From Falsiruegeria litorea R37 (GTDB lineage Bacteria > Pseudomonadota > Alphaproteobacteria > Rhodobacterales > Rhodobacteraceae), in assembly GCF_900172225.1 (NCBI RefSeq), contig NZ_FWFO01000001.1, forward strand, positions 2,294,001 through 2,358,000: 64,000 bases of DNA, read 5' to 3'. A program made the translations under genes and the position numbers. The notes under the pieces were generated by a model. The model saw only the letters and a list, made by a program, of their open reading frames with translations, did no database searches and had not been told where the DNA came from. This document shows, piece by piece, positions 18,634 to 27,042 of the stretch; position 1 is the first letter of the stretch; the number at the start of each line of letters is the position of its first letter.

Positions 18634-18882
18634 TTAAAGACCTTGTTCTTTTTGGTGATAGACCAGAGCCACGCTGACCACGCCGTCGAGCAGGCTCAAT
18701 GAATTCATGTGTTCGACGATCACCGCTTCGCTGTCCGTCTCCAGCGTGACGATGATCTTTCCGGTGTCGTCCGTCATGGCGACTTCGGCGCCGTCATGTG
18801 TCAGAACCCGTGCGCAAACCGCATCCAGGTTGGCCGGATCCGCCCTGAGTAGCAGGCTCGAGATATGGACCTCATCCTTCAT
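18634..18882 (-). CDS. napD: NapD, cytoplasmic chaperone for NapA
   Basis: This 82-residue ferredoxin-fold protein binds the NapA twin-arginine signal and guards cofactor loading before export. It begins MKDEVHISSLLLRA, matching the HISSLVV-type first strand of NapD, and has a second beta-alpha-beta unit (KIIVTLETDSEAVIVEHMNS). The ATG at 18882 is chosen because GGAG lies 8 bases upstream; the TTG at 18897 is an alternative. Its start overlaps the end of napF by 11 bases, which implies coupling. Confidence 0.9.
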   Translation of the reverse strand: MKDEVHISSLLLRADPANLDAVCARVLTHDGAEVAMTDDTGKIIVTLETDSEAVIVEHMNSLSLLDGVVSVALVYHQKEQGL

Positions 18883-19363
18883 GGGCGTAATCTCCAAGAG
18901 TTATGGCATCCGTTGGGCAAAGCGGCAGGCAAGCGCCACATCCGGTACAGGCATCCTGATTGATCGCGATACGCCCCACGGGCCGCACGCGCAGATCCAG
19001 ACGCAAGGCGGATTGGTCACAAACATCAGTACAAAGCTGGCACCCGATCCCTATTGAAAGCATGCAGCCATCCGAAATCTGCGCGGCCAAGGTCCACGGG
19101 CACGCGTCGGTGCTCGAAAAAACCGGTTCAGGGCAAGCTTCGGCGCAGGCCTTGCAGAATGTGCAGGCCCCTGCGGAAAAGTCCACAACCGGCGTATTGG
19201 CAGGCCCCGGCTTCAGAATCGCCTCGGGGCAAGAATCGATACAGCGGCTGCAACTTGTGCAGTCTGATTTGATCGTGGCCTCGCTGGACCAAGGCGGTCG
19301 AATTCCAACCGACCGACCCGTTAGCGCCTTGCGAAAGCTGGGTGAACGAGTCTGAGTGGACAT
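18872..19363 (-). CDS. napF: NapF, ferredoxin-type iron-sulfur protein
   Basis: This 163-residue cytoplasmic protein is thought to help insert iron-sulfur clusters into NapA. Three 4Fe-4S motifs are visible: Cys35/38/41/45 (CTSCSRCIDSC), Cys67/70/73/77 (CTFCKACAEAC) and Cys139/142/145/149 (CTGCGACLPLC). A further CQLCTDVC stretch lies near 108-115. The conserved GRSVGIRPPWS N-terminus is typical. The ATG at 19363 follows GGAAGAGAAA. It lies 9 bases after the napE stop. Confidence 0.93.
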   Translation of the reverse strand: MSTQTRSPSFRKALTGRSVGIRPPWSSEATIKSDCTSCSRCIDSCPEAILKPGPANTPVVDFSAGACTFCKACAEACPEPVFSSTDACPWTLAAQISDGCMLSIGIGCQLCTDVCDQSALRLDLRVRPVGRIAINQDACTGCGACLPLCPTDAITLGDYAHEG

Positions 19364-19372
19364 TTTCTCTTC

Positions 19373-19549
19373 CTAGCCGGTGGGCGGCCCGTAAAACATT
19401 TGCAGGATCCAAACGAAAAAGCCCCATCCGCCAACAATCGCGACCGAAAGCGCCGGAGCGAGAACAACAGCAAGTATCAAGAAAGCAGTGCGCTCGCTCG
19501 ACTTGGTCGGCTGCGCGGGATCTTCGTGGAAGTCCGGAGTATCTGACAT
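19373..19549 (-). CDS. napE: NapE, small membrane protein of the nap operon
   Basis: This 58-residue protein is too short for many gene finders but clear on reading. A polar N-terminus (MSDTPDFHEDPAQPTKSSER) is followed by one hydrophobic segment, TAFLILAVVLAPALSVAIVG, and GWGFFVWILQMFYGPP, which is the NapE pattern. It is the first gene of the operon; AAGG precedes the ATG. Its function is not established, but it is conserved at the head of alphaproteobacterial nap operons. No napGH or napK is seen here. Confidence 0.9.
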   Translation of the reverse strand: MSDTPDFHEDPAQPTKSSERTAFLILAVVLAPALSVAIVGGWGFFVWILQMFYGPPTG

Positions 19550-19581
19550 AACACCTTAACCTCTTCGAATATATTAAGTTG

Positions 19582-19620
19582 AGAGTACAACGAGGCCGGT
19601 AGATGTCAAAGCTTTTGACA
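19582..19620 (-). promoter_or_regulatory. Candidate napE promoter with overlapping palindrome
   Basis: On the minus strand a perfect TTGACA -35 (plus 19604-19609) is followed after 16 bases by TACTCT (plus 19582-19587), about 33 bases before the napE start. The -35 lies inside a perfect palindrome, TGTCAAA-GCT-TTTGACA (19604-19620), which is a likely regulator site. Confidence 0.5.
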
Positions 19621-19740
19621 ACCACACGAACCAGCCCCGATGCGGGTTCAACTTGCATTGCGTTCCTGCGATCAGCTGCACCACTGCGGGCAATGTCCTC
19701 TCGCCGACTCAACGAATGCATGAGTTCCAAGATCAGCGAT

Positions 19741-19754
19741 TTGACATGGATCAA
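19741..19754 (-). promoter_or_regulatory. FNR/FnrL-like box upstream of the nap operon
   Basis: TTGACATGGATCAA matches the FNR consensus TTGAT-N4-ATCAA at 9 of 10 conserved positions. It lies between tRNA-Pro and napE. It is about 150-175 bases upstream of the candidate start of transcription, farther than usual for direct activation, so a second promoter or another role is possible. Two further palindromes lie nearby: GTTC-N7-GAAC at 19757-19771 and TTCAC-N4-GTGAA at 19778-19791. Confidence 0.5.
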
Positions 19755-19859
19755 GTGTTCAAATTGCGAACAACACATTCACTTTCGTGAACGGAATTGC
19801 ATAAACCCCCGCCGTTTCAGACGAGGGATGCAATTCAAAACTTGTGTAGTTGAGAAAAG

Positions 19860-19936
19860 TGGTCGGGGCGGCGAGATTCGAACTCACGACCCCCTGTACC
19901 CAAAACAGGTGCGCTACCAGACTGCGCCACGCCCCG
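19860..19936 (-). tRNA. tRNA-Pro (anticodon TGG)
   Basis: On the minus strand the acceptor stem CGGGGCG pairs with CGCCCCG. The anticodon arm is CCTGT-TTTGGGT-ACAGG with anticodon TGG, and the T-loop is TTCGAAT. The discriminator A and the CCA end (19860-19862) are encoded. TGG reads CCA and, by wobble, other proline codons. Confidence 0.97.
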
Positions 19937-19979
19937 GACCGTGCGCCTTCCTAGCGGGGTTGATCTGATTTGAAAAGCC

Positions 19980-20450
19980 CTAACAAGGCCAAGCAGCGGG
20001 TCCATTTGAAAAAACTTTGTGGCGCAGAACAGTCCCGTTGGAAATTCCATAGCGCGCAGCCAATCCAGCATTGATTTCCAACACGGAATAGACCTGATCG
20101 CCGCCCGGAATTGGCGTCTCATCCCCCGGAATAGCCCCCTGATGCACATGGGTTACCGTGCCCGTGCGATCAACAAAGATCATATCCAGGGGAATCAACG
20201 TGTTCTTCATCCAGAACGCCACACGCTGAGGGTGTTCAAAGACGAACAGCATCCCCGCACGCGCAGGAAGATGCTCGCGGAACATCAATCCCCGCGACCG
20301 TTCTTCGGGGGTTTGGGCCAACTCAATGGAAAAGCGAATCTCGGCTTGGTCGTTCTTGAGGGTGACGGCATCCGCCTGACACGTTGCTGCAACCGATGAT
20401 ACGGCGCCGACAAACATGAACATCACCAGCGCCACAACTCGGTAAAACAA
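19980..20450 (-). CDS. DUF192 family protein, exported
   Basis: This 156-residue protein has a signal peptide (MFYRVVALVMFMFVGAVSSVAA). The DUF192 domain then has its hallmarks: AQTPEERSRGLMFREHLP, GMLFVFEHPQRVAFWMKNT, LIPLDMIFVDRTGTVTHVH and YSVLEINAGLAARYGI. The fold is a small beta-barrel; its biochemical role is unknown. It follows the cold-shock-domain gene with a 3-base gap, so the two are probably co-transcribed, an arrangement known in other Rhodobacterales. It ends 43 bases before tRNA-Pro. Confidence 0.85.
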   Translation of the reverse strand: MFYRVVALVMFMFVGAVSSVAATCQADAVTLKNDQAEIRFSIELAQTPEERSRGLMFREHLPARAGMLFVFEHPQRVAFWMKNTLIPLDMIFVDRTGTVTHVHQGAIPGDETPIPGGDQVYSVLEINAGLAARYGISNGTVLRHKVFSNGPAAWPC

Positions 20451-20453
20451 CGC

Positions 20454-20990
20454 TTAGTCCTCGTCTTGGGTTACTGCCACTTCCCAGGCCAGCACTTCGG
20501 CCGCCATCCGGCCGCGTTTACCGTCAATCACACGCATGGCCAAAGCTTCGCCTGGTTGCAAGTCAGCCAAACCTGACTGGCGCAGCACTTCGATATGCAG
20601 AAATACGTCTTCGGAACGTCCAAAGACATTGGCAAAACCGAACCCTTTGCCTTTGTCGAACCACTTTACCCGCGCCGGTTCCAATTCAGCGCTTTCCATC
20701 ACCTCTGCGTCGAGCTCGGCAAAGTCTGCCAAAACACTCGCTTCCCCGCGCTCTGGCGGCGCAATCGAAATCACTTCGACAGCTTGAACACCGCGTTCCG
20801 TGCGATGGGTCACGATCTCGATCTGGGCACCGTCAGCAACAGAACTTTGCCCAAAATTGCGCAGGACGTTCACATGTAACAGAATGTCTGGACCGCCATC
20901 GTTCGAGACAACGAAGCCGTACCCTTTTGCAGGGTCAAACCATTTCACGTGACCTTGCACGTGGTACATACTGCTTAGATCTTCAGCCAC
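20454..20990 (-). CDS. Protein with two cold-shock domains
   Basis: This 178-residue protein fuses two cold-shock domains. The first (about 10-75) has the RNP1-like KGYGFVVSNDGGPDILLHV. The second (about 107-170) has WFDKGKGFGFANVFGRSEDVF. An acidic linker joins them (about 80-106, rich in Glu/Ala). Cold-shock domains bind single-stranded nucleic acid, so a role as RNA chaperone is likely. The start is a GTG at 20990 with GGAAG just upstream. An ATG seven codons later is possible. The longer double-domain form is typical of alphaproteobacteria, unlike the 70-residue CspA type. Confidence 0.88.
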   Translation of the reverse strand: MAEDLSSMYHVQGHVKWFDPAKGYGFVVSNDGGPDILLHVNVLRNFGQSSVADGAQIEIVTHRTERGVQAVEVISIAPPERGEASVLADFAELDAEVMESAELEPARVKWFDKGKGFGFANVFGRSEDVFLHIEVLRQSGLADLQPGEALAMRVIDGKRGRMAAEVLAWEVAVTQDED

Positions 20991-21116
20991 TGCTCTTCCA
21001 TTGCGGAGTGTTAGTTAACGGTATTTCAGACCCTTGATGTGCCGGATTTTGCATCCGAAATTCAAGCGAAAAAAGATGTTTAAAAACAACACCTTGCATT
21101 TCACGACACGTGAACA

Positions 21117-21722
21117 TCATGGATTTAGGCGCTGCACTTGCCATATTTCATCCGAATTCTCTCTGACCCATGCGAACCTGTCATGCAGTCGAAACGCACC
21201 ATCGGCCCAAAACTCGATATGGCTCGGCCGCAATCTGTAGCCGCCCCAGAAGGGTGGCCGCGCCGGATTGGTTCCATGTTTCGCTGTAACCTTGGCCACT
21301 TCGGCCACAAGCGTCGCACGACTGCTAAGCGGTCTTGACTGTTTTGATGCCCAAGCCCCCAAACGGCTTTTGAGGGATCTCGAGGCGTAATAGGCATCGG
21401 CTTGCGGGCCATCTTCGCGTGTGATTTCGCCTCGAACGCGTATTTGACGTCTAAGCGATTTCCAATGCATCACGAACCCGGCTTTTCCGGCGGAATCCAG
21501 CTCAATTCCCTTTGCGCTGTCATAGTTGGTATAGAATACAAAGGCGTCGTCTTCAATTTCCTTGAGCAACACCATACGCACATTGGGCAACCCGTCAGGG
21601 TCCACTGTCGCCAGGGCAATCGCATTGGGGTCGTTGGGTTCCGCCCCCTCTGCCTCGGCCAGCCAACGGCGCGCAATTGCAAACGGGTCTTTGCCCGCAA
21701 AGATGCCTTCGCGATCAGTCAT
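21117..21722 (-). CDS. pdxH: Pyridoxamine 5'-phosphate oxidase
   Basis: This 201-residue FMN enzyme oxidises pyridoxine/pyridoxamine phosphate to pyridoxal phosphate, the last step of vitamin B6 synthesis. Visible marks are [17 protein letters not shown]-like strand residues, [31 protein letters not shown] and the C-terminal [15 protein letters not shown] with the family signature. The ATG at 21722 follows GGGGATGG; an in-frame ATG at 21740 is possible. It is divergent from fabI over 138 bases. pdxA of the same pathway lies elsewhere in this window (39480). Confidence 0.93.
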   Translation of the reverse strand: MTDREGIFAGKDPFAIARRWLAEAEGAEPNDPNAIALATVDPDGLPNVRMVLLKEIEDDAFVFYTNYDSAKGIELDSAGKAGFVMHWKSLRRQIRVRGEITREDGPQADAYYASRSLKSRLGAWASKQSRPLSSRATLVAEVAKVTAKHGTNPARPPFWGGYRLRPSHIEFWADGAFRLHDRFAWVRENSDEIWQVQRLNP

Positions 21723-21860
21723 TCCATCCCCATATTCCATCTAAGTTTGACACTAGGCCCAACCTATCCGTCCGGCAAGCCCTGCCCGCACTCTTGAAGC
21801 CGACAATTCAATCGCCTAAACCGAACGGCACACAACGCGACGTTAGGCGGAGAACCAAAC

Positions 21861-22664
21861 ATGTCAAATCAGCTGATGGCCGGAAAGCGTGGCCTCATCA
21901 TGGGACTGGCGAATGACAAATCCATCGCGTGGGGTATCGCCAAAGCGCTCGCCGACGCTGGTGCCGAGTTGGCCTTTTCATATCAAGGGGATGCGCTGAA
22001 AAAGCGTGTGGACCCGCTGGCCGCCCAATTGGGCAGTGAAATCGTATTGCCCTGCGATGTCAGTGACGAGGCGTCGATCGACGGCCTGTTTGATGCGCTT
22101 CAGGAAAAGTGGGGCAAACTGGACTTCATCGTTCACGCCATCGGCTTCTCGGACAAAAACGAGCTGCGCGGTCGCTATGTCGACACCAGCCGGGGCAATT
22201 TCCAGCTGACCATGGACATCTCGGTCTATTCCTTCACCGCCGTTGCGGCGCGTGCGGAAAAGATGATGTCCGAAGGTGGCTCGATGCTGACGCTTACCTA
22301 TTACGGCGCCGAGCAGGTTATGCCGCATTACAATGTGATGGGTGTTGCCAAAGCCGCGCTTGAGGCTTCGGTGAAATACTTGGCCGAAGATCTGGGCAAG
22401 GACGGTATCCGCGTCAACGCCATCTCGGCCGGCCCCATCAAGACACTGGCCGCCAGCGGCATCGGCGATTTCCGCTACATCATGAAGTGGAATGAATACA
22501 ACTCTCCCCTGCGCCGCAACGTGACCATCGACGACGTGGGCAATTCGGCGCTCTATCTTCTGTCGGACCTGAGCGCCGGTGTCACCGGAGAGAACCTGCA
22601 CGTTGACGCGGGTTATCACGTGGTCGGCATGAAAGCGGTCGACGCCCCCGACATCGCAAAGTAA
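21861..22664 (+). CDS. fabI: Enoyl-ACP reductase (NADH), FabI type
   Basis: This 267-residue short-chain dehydrogenase carries out the last reduction in fatty-acid elongation. It starts with the nucleotide-binding GLIMGLANDKSIAWGIAKAL. The catalytic pair lies in YYGAEQVMPHYNVMGVAKAA (Tyr-x6-Lys), and SAGPIKTLAASGI forms the substrate loop. Length is normal. A GGAG site lies just before the ATG. It is followed after 7 bases by the LysE-family gene. Confidence 0.95.
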   Translation: MSNQLMAGKRGLIMGLANDKSIAWGIAKALADAGAELAFSYQGDALKKRVDPLAAQLGSEIVLPCDVSDEASIDGLFDALQEKWGKLDFIVHAIGFSDKNELRGRYVDTSRGNFQLTMDISVYSFTAVAARAEKMMSEGGSMLTLTYYGAEQVMPHYNVMGVAKAALEASVKYLAEDLGKDGIRVNAISAGPIKTLAASGIGDFRYIMKWNEYNSPLRRNVTIDDVGNSALYLLSDLSAGVTGENLHVDAGYHVVGMKAVDAPDIAK

Positions 22665-22671
22665 GCGCCAG

Positions 22672-23286
22672 ATGACGCTCGCCGCTTTCCTTGCAACCTG
22701 GATGGTCTGCCTGTTGGCAGCCGTCGCACCCGGCCCCGCTGTCCTGATGGCGGCGCGGGTGGGTCTGACCGAAGGCTTCAGAACCGGTCTGGCCGTTGCG
22801 GCGGGTATCGGCATGGGCGCGGTTACGTGGGCTCTGGCCGCATTGTTCGGCCTTTCGCTCTTGTTTGATTACGCTCCGATGTTGCTGACCCTGTTCAAGA
22901 TCGGCGGCGCGCTGTTTCTGATCTGGATGGCGTTCAAGATGTGGCGACATGCCGATGACCCAATTGCCGAAGCCGACCCAAATGCCACTCCGCGCACACT
23001 ATGGGGCGCCTTCCGGCTGGGCCTGCTGACGCAGTATTCCAACCCAAAGCCCGCGATCTTCTTTGGTGCGGTCTTTGTAGGCATGATCCCGGCCGCAACA
23101 CCGGCCTGGACCTTGGCCTTGCTACTGGTCTGCATTTTCCTTGGAGAAACGCTCTGGACGGCCTTTGTAGCGCGGCTTTTCTCACTTGAGAAAACGCGTC
23201 GTTTCTATATGACCGTCAAACACCTGATTGACCGCGTCTTTGGGGGGCTCCTGGCCCTGCTCGGCATCAAGATCGCCGCGACCTGA
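22672..23286 (+). CDS. LysE/RhtB family amino-acid exporter
   Basis: This 204-residue inner-membrane protein has about six hydrophobic segments and the LysE-family start ([31 protein letters not shown]). The central [12 protein letters not shown]-like segment appears here as [20 protein letters not shown]. Family members export amino acids such as lysine, arginine, homoserine or threonine; the substrate is not readable. It is likely co-transcribed with fabI and gpt. Confidence 0.85.
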   Translation: MTLAAFLATWMVCLLAAVAPGPAVLMAARVGLTEGFRTGLAVAAGIGMGAVTWALAALFGLSLLFDYAPMLLTLFKIGGALFLIWMAFKMWRHADDPIAEADPNATPRTLWGAFRLGLLTQYSNPKPAIFFGAVFVGMIPAATPAWTLALLLVCIFLGETLWTAFVARLFSLEKTRRFYMTVKHLIDRVFGGLLALLGIKIAAT

Positions 23287-23315
23287 CGCCAACTGACCAT
23301 GCGGAGAGCCGCCAT

Positions 23316-23819
23316 ATGACCGACCGTCTGCCACACGAAAAAGGGTTTCACATCAGCTGGGACCAAATCCACCGCGACAGCCGCGCCCTGGCGTGGCGCC
23401 TGGACGGTCAAGGCCCTGAGGAAGGCGGCTGGCGCGCAATCGTTGCGATCACACGCGGCGGCCTGGCCCCCGCGATGATCATCGCGCGCGAACTGGACAT
23501 CCGCACCGTCGACACCATCAGCGTCAAATCCTACCACCATCAGGATCAGGGCGTGGCTCAGGTGCTGAAATCCCCCGACGCCGAGTTGATGGGCGATGGA
23601 GAGGGCATCCTGGTCATCGACGATCTCGTCGACAGCGGCAAAACCCTGGAACTGGTGCGCGAGCTGTTCCCAAAGGCGCATTTTGCCACAGTGTATGCCA
23701 AGCCCAAAGGCCGCCCCATGGTCGACACCTTCATCACCGAGGTGAGCCAGGACACTTGGATCTTCTTCCCGTGGGACATGGCGCTGCAATACGTCGAACC
23801 CTATCGCGGCACCGACTGA
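23316..23819 (+). CDS. gpt: Xanthine phosphoribosyltransferase
   Basis: This 167-residue purine-salvage enzyme converts xanthine or guanine plus PRPP to the nucleotide. It has the PRPP-binding motif [13 protein letters not shown] (residues 98-110) and the N-terminal [20 protein letters not shown] loop, and ends in the hood segment [17 protein letters not shown]. Length and order match Gpt of the XGPRT group. It lies 29 bases after the LysE-family gene with GGAGAG upstream. Confidence 0.9.
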   Translation: MTDRLPHEKGFHISWDQIHRDSRALAWRLDGQGPEEGGWRAIVAITRGGLAPAMIIARELDIRTVDTISVKSYHHQDQGVAQVLKSPDAELMGDGEGILVIDDLVDSGKTLELVRELFPKAHFATVYAKPKGRPMVDTFITEVSQDTWIFFPWDMALQYVEPYRGTD

Positions 23820-23923
23820 TCCAAACCGCCGCTTTGGTGCGGTCAGGCCGCATACCCGAAAATCAAAGCGCGCTGCCGTTTTTTTGGATTGGCGGCACAT
23901 AATTTGACAACAGGATCACCAAG

Positions 23924-25099
23924 ATGACCCAGAGCCGTACCGCGACCACCTTTGCCCCTCCGGTGATGGAGGCGCGCCGGTGGCTTGAAGGTGTCACGTT
24001 CACGGCGGACCGTCCGCTGATCAACGTCAGTCAGGCGGCGCCGGTTGATCCGCCGCCACAGCCCCTGCGACAGGCGATGGCCGATTTTGCACTCACCGAA
24101 GACAGCGCGCATCTTTACGGGCCTGTGTTGGGCAATGATGATTTGCGAGCGGGGCTCGCGCACGAGATCTCTGATCATTACGCCGCCTCCGTGCGCGCCG
24201 ATCAGGTCGCGATCACCTCGGGTTGCAATCAGGCCTTTGCCTGCACCATCTCGGCACTGACCACGGAAGGGGATGAGGTTATCCTGCCAACCCCTTGGTA
24301 TTTCAACCACAAAATGTGGCTCGACATGGCAGGCGTGACCGCCGTGCCGTTGACCACCGGCCCCGATTTGTTGCCTGACCCGGCGCAGGCTGAGGCGCTG
24401 ATCACCCCGCGAACGCGGGCAATTTCACTTGTCACGCCCAACAACCCTGGTGGGGTTGAATACCCCGCAGATCTGGTCCAAGCCTTCTTTGATCTGGCCC
24501 GCAAACACGGGATACGCCTGCTGCTGGACGAGACCTACCGCGACTTTGACAGCCGCGAAGGCGCGCCACATCCGCTGTTCTCCCAACCCGATTGGGATGA
24601 CACGCTGGTCCACCTCTATTCCTTTTCCAAGGCTTACCGGCTGACCGGTCACCGGGTTGGCGCGCTGGCGACCAGCCCCGCGCTGCTGTCCGAGATCGAA
24701 AAGTTCCTGGACACCGTCGCCATCTGCCCCGGCCAGATCGGCCAGCATGCCGCCCTGTGGGGGATGGAAAATCTGGGCGAATGGCTGGCGGGGGAACGCC
24801 AGGAAATTCTGGACCGCCGCGCGGCCATTACTGACGGCATGCCTGCGCTCGAAGCCAAGGGATGGAAGCTGTTGGGTCTTGGCGCATATTTTGCTTACCT
24901 CGAACATCCCTTTGATCTGCCGTCCGACGAATTGGCCCGCAAACTGGTGCCCGAGGCGGGCGTTCTGCTGCTGCCCGGCACCATGTTCATGCCCGAGGGC
25001 GACACCGCCGGAACACGTCAGGTCCGGGTGGCCTTTGCCAATCTCGATCGAGCCGGGATCGGGCAGCTCTTCGAGCGTCTGAGCAGCCTGACACTCTGA
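23924..25099 (+). CDS. Pyridoxal-phosphate-dependent aminotransferase
   Basis: This 391-residue class I/II aminotransferase is not closely similar to the one at 6122. It has the substrate/cofactor loop TSGCNQAFACTISAL near 95, the TPNNPGG turn near 170, LLLDETYRDFD near 200 and the PLP-lysine segment YSFSKAYRLTGHRVG near 230. A carboxylate-binding arginine lies in QVRVAFANL. Substrate unknown. Probably transcribed with gpt or from its own promoter in the 104-base gap. Confidence 0.85.
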   Translation: MTQSRTATTFAPPVMEARRWLEGVTFTADRPLINVSQAAPVDPPPQPLRQAMADFALTEDSAHLYGPVLGNDDLRAGLAHEISDHYAASVRADQVAITSGCNQAFACTISALTTEGDEVILPTPWYFNHKMWLDMAGVTAVPLTTGPDLLPDPAQAEALITPRTRAISLVTPNNPGGVEYPADLVQAFFDLARKHGIRLLLDETYRDFDSREGAPHPLFSQPDWDDTLVHLYSFSKAYRLTGHRVGALATSPALLSEIEKFLDTVAICPGQIGQHAALWGMENLGEWLAGERQEILDRRAAITDGMPALEAKGWKLLGLGAYFAYLEHPFDLPSDELARKLVPEAGVLLLPGTMFMPEGDTAGTRQVRVAFANLDRAGIGQLFERLSSLTL

Positions 25100-25187
25100 T
25101 CCCGTTCGGCCCTTGCCCACCGGCACGGGCCATCGTAGACAAGGCGTCGATCAACACGGCGGAAAAAGCCGAAACAGGGGGCGAACC

Positions 25188-27032
25188 ATGGCCGCAGGCG
25201 TCAAAAGTCTATCGAAAACCTTTGTCTGGATCCTGATGGGCCTGCTGATGCTGGGTCTTGCGGGTTTTGGCGCGACCAACCTGACCGGCACCGTGCGCAC
25301 CGTCGCCACAGTTGGCACCCAATCCGTCAGCGTCGATGACTATGCCCGCGAGTTGCAGCGCGAGATCCGCGCCGTCGAGGCGCAAACCGGTCAAACCCTG
25401 CCGATGTCGCAGGCACGCGAACTGGGCATCGACCGGATTGCGCTTGCGAACCTGGTCAACCTAGCGTCGCTCGACAACGAAGTGGCAGAACTGGGCGTGT
25501 CGATCGGCGACACGAACTTGCAGCAGGAAATCCTCGAAGTGCCTGCGTTTCAGGGTGTCGATGGCACCTTTGACCGCGAAGGGTATCGCTTTGCGCTCGA
25601 ACAGGCGGGCCTGAGCGAGGCTGAGTTCGAAGAAGACCTGCGTCGCGAATCCGCCCGTACGCTGGTTCAGGGCGCGATCATGGAAGGCGTCGAAATGCCC
25701 GGCACCATGACCGACCTGATCATCGACTATGTCTATGCCCGCCGCAGCTTTACCGTGGCCACCGTGTCGGCCGATGCCCTGGCCACCCCGGTTCCAGCCC
25801 CGACCGACACGCAGCTGCAAACTTATTATGACGAAAACACCGAGCAGTTCACCCTGCCCGAGACCAAGCGCCTGACCTATGCCCTGCTCTCGCCCGAGAT
25901 GCTGCTGGATCAGGTCGAGCTGGATGATGCATCTGTCCGCCGCCTGTTCGAAGAGCGCGAAGCCCAGTACAACCAGCCGGAACGCCGTCTGGTCGAGCAA
26001 CTGGCCTTCAACAACGAAGCTGCCGCCTTGGACGCCAAGGCCCAGCTTGAGGTTGGTGGCACCACCTTTGAACGTCTGGTCGAGGACCGTGAACTGTCGC
26101 TGGCCGATGTGGACCTGGGCGATAAGGCGATTGGTGAACTGGGCGAAGCAGGCGAGGCAGTCTTTGCCGCCGAAGTTGGCGATGTGGTCGGCCCCCTTCC
26201 CTCACCGCTTGGGCCCGCGCTCTACCGTGTGAACGGCACGCTGGCTGCGCGCGTCACCGCATTCGAAAACGTCGAAGCCGAGTTGCGCGATGAACTGGCG
26301 GCTGAACGCGCCCGCCGTCTGATCGAGGCGCAGGCCGAGGATATCAACGACCTGCTCGCTGGTGGCGCCACACTTGAGGAACTGACCGGCGAGACCGACA
26401 TGACCGTGGGCGAGATCGACTGGACCACCGAGAGCTCGGACGGTGTCGCTGCCTATGCCGGGTTCCGGGATGCGGCTCAGGCCGTGCGCGATGGCGATTT
26501 CCCCGAGATTGGCTTTCTCGAAGACGGCTCGATCTTTGCCTTGCGCCTGAACGAGGTTCTGCCGCCGCGTCCCGAACCGCTGGACAGCGCGCGCGACCGT
26601 GTGGCTGCCGCCTGGACCGCGACTGAGACCAACACTGCCCTGCAATCTCAGGCTGACAGTGTTCTGGCAACGCTGGTGACCGAAGGCGATTTTGCCGCCA
26701 CCGGCCTGCCCACACGGGTTGAAAACGGCCTGACCCGCACCGCCTTTCTTGACGGCGTTCCGGTCGACTTTATGAATCAGGTGTTCGTGATGGAACCCGG
26801 CGAGTTGCGCGTGATCGCAGGCCAAGGTCGCGCCTTTGTCGTGCGTCTGGACGACATCCTGCCCGCCGAAGAGACAGCTGAGTTGCAACAAACGCAGGCC
26901 GCCGTTGCCACACAGATGAACCAGGCCCTGTCCCGCAACCTATTTGACGTCTACGTCCGCGACGCTCAGACCCGCGCCCAGCCGACACTGGATCAGCGCG
27001 CTCTGAATGCGGTGCAGGCCAACTTTCAATAA
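25188..27032 (+). CDS. PpiD-type membrane-anchored peptidyl-prolyl isomerase/chaperone
   Basis: This 614-residue protein has one N-terminal membrane helix (FVWILMGLLMLGLAGFGATNL, about residues 11-31) and a large periplasmic part. The SurA/PpiD N-terminal chaperone region (about 40-180) is followed by a parvulin-like domain (about 240-370) and a C-terminal helical region. It helps newly exported outer-membrane proteins fold. The ATG at 25188 is chosen because a start at 25113 would give a polar extension before the helix. It is followed after 10 bases by trpE. Confidence 0.85.
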   Translation: MAAGVKSLSKTFVWILMGLLMLGLAGFGATNLTGTVRTVATVGTQSVSVDDYARELQREIRAVEAQTGQTLPMSQARELGIDRIALANLVNLASLDNEVAELGVSIGDTNLQQEILEVPAFQGVDGTFDREGYRFALEQAGLSEAEFEEDLRRESARTLVQGAIMEGVEMPGTMTDLIIDYVYARRSFTVATVSADALATPVPAPTDTQLQTYYDENTEQFTLPETKRLTYALLSPEMLLDQVELDDASVRRLFEEREAQYNQPERRLVEQLAFNNEAAALDAKAQLEVGGTTFERLVEDRELSLADVDLGDKAIGELGEAGEAVFAAEVGDVVGPLPSPLGPALYRVNGTLAARVTAFENVEAELRDELAAERARRLIEAQAEDINDLLAGGATLEELTGETDMTVGEIDWTTESSDGVAAYAGFRDAAQAVRDGDFPEIGFLEDGSIFALRLNEVLPPRPEPLDSARDRVAAAWTATETNTALQSQADSVLATLVTEGDFAATGLPTRVENGLTRTAFLDGVPVDFMNQVFVMEPGELRVIAGQGRAFVVRLDDILPAEETAELQQTQAAVATQMNQALSRNLFDVYVRDAQTRAQPTLDQRALNAVQANFQ

Positions 27033-27042
27033 GAGCTAGATC

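Noticed and set aside
23820-23923. Terminator after gpt with a seven-T run
   Set aside because: The bases before the T-run do not form a convincing stem.
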